Below, piece by piece: positions 1 to 3,756 of a DNA stretch of 5,099 bases (its first letter is position 1; each line of letters begins with the position of its first letter). A model generated the notes under the pieces. The model was given only the letters and a program-made list of their open reading frames with translations, was not told where the DNA came from and did not search any database. The DNA comes from Steroidobacteraceae bacterium (GTDB taxonomy: Bacteria; Pseudomonadota; Gammaproteobacteria; Steroidobacterales; Steroidobacteraceae), in NCBI GenBank assembly GCA_021325695.1, contig JAJTCR010000148.1, positions 1 to 5,099 on the forward strand, read 5' to 3'. A program made the translations under genes and the position numbers.

Positions 1-201
1 AACCCGGCGCCCATCGTGCAGGCCGCGTCGCTCGGCGAATACGCGATCCGCATCGCAATCCGGCCGTGGGTGGCGGTCAAGGATTTCGGTCCCGCCCCCG
101 GCGAGATCAATCCCGCCGTCGTCCGCGCATTCGAAACGGCCGGGATCGAGATCGCCGTGCCGATGCAGGTCGTGCGCACGGCGTCGTTCGCCACGAAGTA
201 A
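1..201 (+). CDS. MscS-family small-conductance mechanosensitive channel, C-terminal end (5' truncated)
   Basis: The first 66 codons, open from base 1 to the TAA at 199-201, read as the end of the cytoplasmic C-terminal domain of an MscS-type channel. The pattern is beta strand YAIRIAIRPWV, a linker, a helix with INPAVVRAFETAGIEIAVP, and a last strand MQVVRTA. This matches the MscS family ending, in which a strand carrying R-x-W is followed by an amphipathic helix and an 'AGI-x-hydrophobic-P' turn. Family members are inner-membrane channels that open under membrane tension and release solutes on hypo-osmotic shock. The membrane helices and pore lie upstream of the window, so subfamily and pore residues cannot be judged. 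The call rests on a short tail only; another protein with a similar alpha/beta end is possible but less likely. Confidence 0.75.
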   Translation, partial: NPAPIVQAASLGEYAIRIAIRPWVAVKDFGPAPGEINPAVVRAFETAGIEIAVPMQVVRTASFATK

Positions 202-242
202 GCAGCGAGACGTCGCTGCGGCGGTGCGACCCGGTATTTTTT
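202..242 (+). terminator. Candidate terminator downstream of the MscS-like gene
   Basis: Directly after the TAA stop there is a perfect 7-bp stem, GCAGCGA (202-208) with TCGCTGC (213-219), around a GACG tetraloop. A run of six T lies at 237-242, but it is 17 bases beyond the stem. A second, alternative 5-bp stem (GTCGC 212-216 with GCGAC 226-230) ends 6 bases before the T run. Neither arrangement is a textbook intrinsic terminator, so this is only a candidate. Confidence 0.35.
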
Positions 243-344
243 CTCGTACCCGAACCGTGTCCGACTCGCGGCAGCGATAACGCGCGGCGAGGTGTGCCCT
301 CATCCTACATACCACCGCCTCGCTCCGCCTTAGAAAGGCCCGCA

Positions 345-369
345 GGCCCGACGACGCGGGGCCCGTTTT
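345..369 (+). terminator. GC hairpin with T4 tail in the leader of the glycine-zipper gene
   Basis: GGCCCG (345-350) can pair with CGGGGCC (357-363) with one bulged G and an ACGACG loop, and TTTT follows at 366-369. It resembles a weak intrinsic terminator, but it ends only 28 bases before the downstream start codon, leaving no room for a promoter after it. If real it would act as a leader attenuator; it may simply be GC-rich chance. The rest of the 202-397 gap shows no convincing promoter. Confidence 0.25.
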
Positions 370-383
370 ACGATCACCCACGG

Positions 384-389
384 AAGGAG
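384..389 (+). promoter_or_regulatory. Ribosome binding site of the glycine-zipper gene
   Basis: AAGGAG sits 8 bases before the ATG at 398. It favours that ATG over the in-frame GTG at 389, which overlaps the site itself. Confidence 0.7.
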
Positions 390-397
390 TGACAGCG

Positions 398-934
398 ATG
401 GCAGAAAGAGATCGAGACCGCAACCGTGACCCGATCACCGGAGCCGAAGGCTCGCATCCGCTCGGCACGGCAGGCGGCGCGTTCGCCGGCGGCGCGGCCG
501 GCGGTGTGGCCGGCGCGGCGGTTGCCGGTGCGGCAGCCGGTTCGGCCGCCGGACCTGCGGGCACCCTCATCGGCGCGGCCGTGGGCGCAGTCGCAGGCGG
601 CCTCGCCGGCAAGGCGATCGCCGAACGCATCAACCCGACGGTCGAGGAAGAATACTGGCGCACGAACTATTCGTCGCGGCCGTACGTGACGACCGGCGCG
701 CGCTACGACGACTACGGCCCGGCTTACCGCATGGGTTACGAGCGGTATCCGGAGTACCACGGCCGCAAGTTCGACGAGGTCGAGCACGAGTTCGCGCGCG
801 ACTGGGATGCGCGTCGTGGCGACTCGAAGCTGTCCTGGAACGAGGCCAGGCACGCGACGCGCGACGCGTTCCAGCGCGCGAGCGACACGGTCGAACGCTG
901 GACGCCGGGCGACAGCGACCGCGACGGCAAGTAA
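398..934 (+). CDS. Glycine-zipper domain protein of unknown function
   Basis: This 178-residue protein has three parts. A charged N-terminus (1-18, rich in Arg and Asp) ends in DPITGAEG. Two Gly/Ala zipper stretches follow (about 23-52 and 55-71), with GxxxG-type spacing that could form tightly packed membrane or oligomer helices, split by a Gly-Pro. The polar C-terminal half (76-178) is rich in Tyr, Trp, Arg and Asp and includes INPTVEEEYW, YSSRPYV and a predicted helical region with conserved-looking Trp (136, 147, 168). There is no signal peptide or lipobox. I recall similar proteins annotated as hypothetical or glycine-zipper proteins in Pseudomonadota, with the DPITG start, zipper and PTVEE-YW order; their role is not established, and a stress or envelope link is inference only. 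Third-position GC and the good ribosome site support a real gene. It has its own leader and a hairpin downstream, so it is probably a single-gene unit. Confidence 0.85.
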   Translation: MAERDRDRNRDPITGAEGSHPLGTAGGAFAGGAAGGVAGAAVAGAAAGSAAGPAGTLIGAAVGAVAGGLAGKAIAERINPTVEEEYWRTNYSSRPYVTTGARYDDYGPAYRMGYERYPEYHGRKFDEVEHEFARDWDARRGDSKLSWNEARHATRDAFQRASDTVERWTPGDSDRDGK

Positions 935-977
935 CGGCAAGTCGATCGGAGGTATCGACGCAACGTGTCGGCCGAGC

Positions 978-1004
978 TGGCGTGCCCCTTGCCGGGGCGC
1001 GCCA
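978..1004 (+). terminator. Strong 11-bp stem-loop after the glycine-zipper gene
   Basis: TGGCGTGCCCC (978-988) pairs with GGGGCGCGCCA (994-1004) around a TTGCC loop, with one T-G wobble at the sixth pair. The hairpin begins 43 bases after the TAA stop. No T run follows, so if it ends transcription it does so unaided by a U-tract, or it protects the 3' end of the transcript. Confidence 0.4.
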
Positions 1005-1050
1005 CAGGTGCGGATGGCTGCAACCGGCATCGTGTCCTGACGATCGCTTG

Positions 1051-1056
1051 TATCAT
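1051..1056 (+). promoter_or_regulatory. Weak candidate -10 element upstream of the cupin gene
   Basis: TATCAT matches five of six bases of the sigma70 -10 box and lies 44 bases before the ATG. No convincing -35 box is seen 16-18 bases upstream. A short inverted repeat, CCTGAC (1036-1041) and GTCAGG (1066-1071), flanks it and could be an operator, but both could be chance. Confidence 0.2.
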
Positions 1057-1086
1057 CGACGTCCGGTCAGGGTGCCCAAGGTCCAG

Positions 1087-1093
1087 AAGGAGG
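1087..1093 (+). promoter_or_regulatory. Ribosome binding site of the cupin gene
   Basis: AAGGAGG, a near-perfect Shine-Dalgarno sequence, lies 7 bases before the ATG at 1101 and fixes the start. It suggests efficient translation. Confidence 0.8.
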
Positions 1094-1100
1094 TCGCCTC

Positions 1101-1670
1101 ATGCTCCATCCGATCGGCAGGATCGTGGTAGCAATCTCGGCAGCGAGCACATTCACCATGACGTCGGCGGTACAGGCGCAGCAGCCGAGCCCGGCGCCCA
1201 CCGCGCAAACGGTGCCCGGCAGCGCGGCGCCCGCCGCCGTGAAAAAAGTCACGGCCGAAGCGAAAGCGGAAGCGGTCGTGCCCGACACGGCCCGCACGCC
1301 GCTGGCGATCAAGGTGGAAGATCCGAACCTGCAGTGGGGCGCCTGTCCACCGCTGTTTCCGCCGGGATGCCGCATCGCCGTACTGCAGGGCAACCCCGCC
1401 GAGCCCGGGGCGGACGTGTTTTTCCAGGTCCCCGGCGGCTACACGGTCCCGGCGCATTCGCACACGTCGGCCGAGCGCATGGTGCTCGTCACGGGTGAAC
1501 TCGAGGTCACCTACCAGGGACGGTCGCCGGTCGTGCTGGTAAAGGGCCAGTACGCGTACGGGCCGGCCAAGGCCCCGCACGGCGCAAAATGCCGGAGCCA
1601 GGAACCGTGCACCGTGTTCATCGCGTTCGACGGTCCCGTCGATGCGGTGGCGTTCGACGGGAAACTCTGA
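1101..1670 (+). CDS. Exported single-domain cupin protein
   Basis: The 189-residue product begins with a Sec-type signal peptide: Arg7, a hydrophobic stretch to about residue 24, and a likely cut after AVQA (26). A low-complexity linker rich in Ala, Pro and Lys follows (27-66). The cupin barrel spans about 70-185. Motif 1 fits the consensus G-x5-H-x-H-x3-E-x6-G exactly: Gly113, His119, His121, Glu125, Gly132. Motif 2 is represented by GQYAYGPAKAPHG with His160. These four residues are the usual metal ligands of cupins, so metal binding is expected. Four cysteines (82, 90, 164, 170) occur in the barrel and could form disulfides in the periplasm. The fold covers many enzymes and sensors, and no substrate can be assigned. 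It appears to be a single-gene unit that converges on the lipoprotein gene. Confidence 0.9.
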   Translation: MLHPIGRIVVAISAASTFTMTSAVQAQQPSPAPTAQTVPGSAAPAAVKKVTAEAKAEAVVPDTARTPLAIKVEDPNLQWGACPPLFPPGCRIAVLQGNPAEPGADVFFQVPGGYTVPAHSHTSAERMVLVTGELEVTYQGRSPVVLVKGQYAYGPAKAPHGAKCRSQEPCTVFIAFDGPVDAVAFDGKL

Positions 1671-1688
1671 GTCGATCGCGTCGCTCAG
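1667..1688. terminator. Hairpin across the two convergent stop codons
   Basis: CTGAG (1667-1671) pairs with CTCAG (1684-1688), and CGA (1673-1675) with TCG (1681-1683), leaving one bulged T and a TCGCG loop. The stem includes both stop codons. With just 14 bases between the genes, it is the only candidate for a shared two-way terminator, but T runs are lacking on both sides. Confidence 0.35.
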
Positions 1689-2506
1689 TAAATCGAGAAC
1701 GACGTCTCGGTCGGCGCCTTGATCACGGTGCCGGCGCGGAGCTTCACTTCGCCGCCGTTCTGTTGCGTCGCACCCGTGGCGATCCCCGGCTGCTGCCGGT
1801 AGCGCGCCGTGATCGGCACGATGGCGCCGTTCGCCGCCTGCAACGAATCGAAGGTCAGGCCGAGCATCGTCGCACCGTCGACCGTGTCGCTGCCCGGAAC
1901 GAGTTCGGTGACGCTGCCCGTGACCGTGGCGCCGGCCACGGCCGCGCGTCGATCGTCCACCACGAGATCGGTCGCGAGGCGACCCTCGACGCGATCGCCC
2001 ACGCGGGCGACCCTGCTGTTCACGTTCGCGGTCAGTTCGATTTCGAGCGGCGTGCCCGGAGGCACCACCACCGGCGGCGAAGGCACCTTCTGGATGATGC
2101 TCGTCGATGCAGTCCTGGCGGGCATCGCCGCCTGGTCGGCGTCGTGGGACTGCTGCGCGGCAGCGACCGCCGAGGACCGCTCTCGCGATTCCGCCGCGAG
2201 GCGTTCACGCTCACGGCGCAACTCCGCCTGTTGCTCGCGCAGTTCCTGCTCGCGCGCCGCGAGTTCGGCTTCACGCCGGCCCAGCTCGTCCGCGGCGTTC
2301 CGCGTCGCCGTGGTCTCGGTGCTGATCGCGCCGAGCGCCATGCCGGTCGGCTGGTCTGCATCCAGCGTGGCGACGCTCGGCACCTCGGGGTCCTGCGTAG
2401 CCTGTTGCACATAAGCCGGCGGCGTCGGAGTCCGCCCACAGGCGGCCAACATCAACACGGACAGGCCGAGCAAACCGGCGGCGCTTACGGACGTTTGCGT
2501 GGTCAC
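1685..2506 (-). CDS. Lipoprotein with coiled coil and C-terminal beta-rich domain, unknown function
   Basis: The 273-residue product starts with GTG at 2506, chosen because GAGGAG lies 6 bases upstream and because the resulting N-terminus is a clear lipoprotein signal: Ser/Ala/Leu-rich core and lipobox LAAC with Cys23. The residues after Cys23 (Gly-Arg) do not include the Asp+2 retention signal, so outer-membrane sorting is the simpler guess. Residues 24-68 are a Pro/Thr linker. Residues about 70-120 are Glu/Arg/Ala-rich with heptad-like Leu spacing (75, 82, 89, 96, 103), a likely coiled coil. After a Pro/Val hinge (141-150), residues 151-273 form a predicted beta domain beginning PPGTPLEIELTANVNSRVARVGD. 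I recall similar 'GT-x-hydrophobic strand, VGD, PAGA-x-V-x-G' domains in uncharacterised exported proteins. It lies 56 bases after the VOC gene on the same strand and may be cotranscribed with it. A role in envelope structure is inference. Confidence 0.87.
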   Translation of the reverse strand: MTTQTSVSAAGLLGLSVLMLAACGRTPTPPAYVQQATQDPEVPSVATLDADQPTGMALGAISTETTATRNAADELGRREAELAAREQELREQQAELRRERERLAAESRERSSAVAAAQQSHDADQAAMPARTASTSIIQKVPSPPVVVPPGTPLEIELTANVNSRVARVGDRVEGRLATDLVVDDRRAAVAGATVTGSVTELVPGSDTVDGATMLGLTFDSLQAANGAIVPITARYRQQPGIATGATQQNGGEVKLRAGTVIKAPTETSFSIY

Positions 2507-2512
2507 GGGCGT

Positions 2513-2518
2513 CTCCTC
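2513..2518 (-). promoter_or_regulatory. Ribosome binding site deciding the GTG start of the lipoprotein
   Basis: On the minus strand GAGGAG precedes the GTG at 2506 by 6 bases. No ATG in the frame gives both a ribosome site and a complete lipoprotein signal, so this site decides the start. Confidence 0.7.
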
Positions 2519-2562
2519 GCGGCGGTGCCTTATCGCTTGGACGATGACCGGGCGGGGTTGGT

Positions 2563-2937
2563 TCACCGCATCGAGTGCAGTCCGATCATGTTTCCTTCGG
2601 TGTCGAACGCGAGCACGACGTAGCCGTACGCCCCGATCGACATCCGTTCGCGCTGGACCGTACCGCCCGCGCCCTGGATGCGGCCGGCCTCGAGCGAGCA
2701 ATCGTCGCACCCGAAGTAGACGAGCGTGCTGTTGCCGCCCGAGCGCACGCCGTCCACCTTCACCAGCGTGCCGCCCACGCCGTACTGGTCCTGCGCAGAC
2801 GGAAAGGCCCACATCTCGACGTCGCCCGAATCGAGACGCTCCAGCTTCGTGTCGAGCACGGTCTCGTAGAAGCGTCGCGCGCGGGCCATGTCCTGCACGT
2901 AGATTTCGAACCAGCGGACAGGGTTGGGTTGCGTCAT
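2563..2937 (-). CDS. VOC-family (glyoxalase/bleomycin-resistance fold) protein
   Basis: The 124-residue product from the ATG at 2937 has the size and layout of a one-chain VOC protein made of two beta-alpha-beta3 modules. Module 1 starts VRWFEIYVQDMARARRFYE, the typical first strand and helix, with Glu11 in the place of a usual metal ligand. Module 2 covers about 70-124 and ends in DTEGNMIGLHS, a common close in this group, with His121. The fold includes glyoxalase I, dioxygenases and antibiotic-binding proteins; the ligand set here is incomplete compared with true glyoxalase I, so no reaction is assigned. Upstream in-frame starts at 2946 (ATG) and 2949 (GTG) would add three or four residues. 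The AGGTGA site favours 2937. It is the first gene of a probable two-gene minus-strand unit with the lipoprotein, though no functional link between them is evident. Confidence 0.92.
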   Translation of the reverse strand: MTQPNPVRWFEIYVQDMARARRFYETVLDTKLERLDSGDVEMWAFPSAQDQYGVGGTLVKVDGVRSGGNSTLVYFGCDDCSLEAGRIQGAGGTVQRERMSIGAYGYVVLAFDTEGNMIGLHSMR

Positions 2938-2945
2938 GGACGTCA

Positions 2946-2951
2946 TCACCT
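2946..2951 (-). promoter_or_regulatory. Ribosome binding site of the VOC gene
   Basis: AGGTGA on the minus strand lies 8 bases before the ATG at 2937. The two slightly earlier in-frame starts overlap or abut this site and are therefore less likely. Confidence 0.6.
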
Positions 2952-2990
2952 GCTAGGCCTGGAGCCGCGCGACCAGATGCGTGCAAACAC

Positions 2991-3018
2991 TTGCTTCGTT
3001 CCGACGACCCGAAGATAT
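2991..3018 (+). promoter_or_regulatory. Weak candidate promoter for the dehydrogenase operon
   Basis: TTGCTT (2991-2996) and AGATAT (3013-3018) are 16 bases apart, resembling sigma70 -35 and -10 boxes in the most AT-rich patch of the divergent region. A start near 3025 would give a leader of about 100 bases. I see no equally good promoter for the VOC gene on the opposite strand. Confidence 0.25.
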
Positions 3019-3044
3019 GCGAAGGCGTCCTGCAACACCAGACG

Positions 3045-3056
3045 GCGCTGCAGCGC
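3045..3056. repeat. Perfect 12-bp palindrome in the divergent intergenic region
   Basis: GCGCTGCAGCGC is self-complementary over its full length. It lies between the divergent VOC and dehydrogenase genes, just downstream of the candidate promoter, where an operator would be plausible. In GC-rich DNA such palindromes also arise by chance. Confidence 0.3.
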
Positions 3057-3118
3057 AGCAGAGGGTGGGATGACGGTCCGCGCCACCGGGTCCATACTGA
3101 CGCGCAAGGGGTGTTCAC

Positions 3119-3125
3119 GGGGAGG
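3119..3125 (+). promoter_or_regulatory. Ribosome binding site of the subunit 3 gene
   Basis: GGGGAGG ends 4 bases before the ATG at 3130. The spacing is slightly short but no other start gives both a site and a Tat signal at the N-terminus. Confidence 0.6.
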
Positions 3126-3129
3126 CGCC

Positions 3130-3756
3130 ATGGACCCAGGCGAGATCTCGCGGCGGCGGTTCCTGCAGTCCTCGGGGGGGTCGCTCGGATTCGCCTGGCT
3201 TGCCGCCAACTGGCCGCAGATCGTCGCGGCCGCCGAGCACGCGCACCTGGCCAGCACCGCCGATGCAGGCGACCGCTCGCACTTCCGGCTGTTGAGCGCC
3301 GACCAGGCGCGCGACGTGGAGGCGATCGCCGCGCAAATCGTCCCGAGCGGCGACAGTCCCGGCGCTCGCGAGGCGGCGGTGGTGTATTTCATCGACCAGG
3401 TACACGCCGGGGCGTGGTCAGGCGGTGCGTCGCAATTTCTCGTCGGGCTGAAGGATTTCCAGAAGCGTTGCGCACGCCACCATCCGGGCACGCGACACTT
3501 TGCGGACCTCTCCCACGACGACCAGCTCGCGTACCTGCGGCACGTCGAACGCACGCCGTTCTTCGAGCAGGTGCGCTTCCTGACCGTCGTCGGGCTGCTG
3601 GCGTCGCCGCGGTACGGCGGCAATCGCGAGAAGTCGGGCTGGAAGCTGGTCGGGTTCGTCGACCAGCACGCGTGGCAACCGCCGTTCGGCCACTACGACG
3701 CGGGCTACCAGGGTTTCATCCCGCCGGTGATAAAGAAGCCGGATCGACAGTCATGA
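3130..3756 (+). CDS. Gluconate 2-dehydrogenase subunit 3 family protein with Tat signal
   Basis: The 208-residue product carries a twin-arginine signal: SRRRFL (7-12), a moderately hydrophobic stretch through Trp28, and a likely cut near AAA (33-35). The mature part matches the small subunit family of membrane-bound or periplasmic FAD dehydrogenases: DQARDVEAIAAQIVPSGDSPGAREAAVVYFID (58-89) and, near the end, a PRYGGNR...GWKLVGF pattern. In characterised three-subunit glucose and fructose dehydrogenases the corresponding small subunit has no cofactor and is needed for Tat export and maturation of the catalytic subunit. The next gene, a GMC oxidoreductase, overlaps this one by ATGA, so the two are translationally coupled and almost certainly form a complex. 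The signal-peptide codons contain a run of seven G (3174-3180). The open frame extends far upstream, but that part is antisense to the VOC gene and is not used. Confidence 0.92.
   Translation: MDPGEISRRRFLQSSGGSLGFAWLAANWPQIVAAAEHAHLASTADAGDRSHFRLLSADQARDVEAIAAQIVPSGDSPGAREAAVVYFIDQVHAGAWSGGASQFLVGLKDFQKRCARHHPGTRHFADLSHDDQLAYLRHVERTPFFEQVRFLTVVGLLASPRYGGNREKSGWKLVGFVDQHAWQPPFGHYDAGYQGFIPPVIKKPDRQS

Noticed and set aside
374..1030. Long minus-strand open frame opposite the glycine-zipper gene
   Set aside because: It is an Arg/Ala/Val-rich translation without domains, as expected from the complement of GC-rich coding DNA. The plus-strand gene has a ribosome site and recognisable sequence.
1053..1580. 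Minus-strand open frame opposite the cupin gene
   Set aside because: Arg-rich low-information translation; the plus strand encodes the complete cupin motifs.
1589..2623. 344-codon plus-strand open frame across the cupin end and lipoprotein gene
   Set aside because: Antisense to a lipoprotein with clear signal, lipobox and ribosome site. The translation is dominated by Arg and His and shows no family.
2507..3118. Upstream extension of the lipoprotein frame
   Set aside because: The 204 extra codons overlap the VOC gene out of frame and would bury the lipobox inside the protein. The GTG at 2506 has a ribosome site.
2575..3129. Upstream extension of the subunit 3 frame
   Set aside because: It is antisense to the VOC gene and would displace the Tat signal from the N-terminus.
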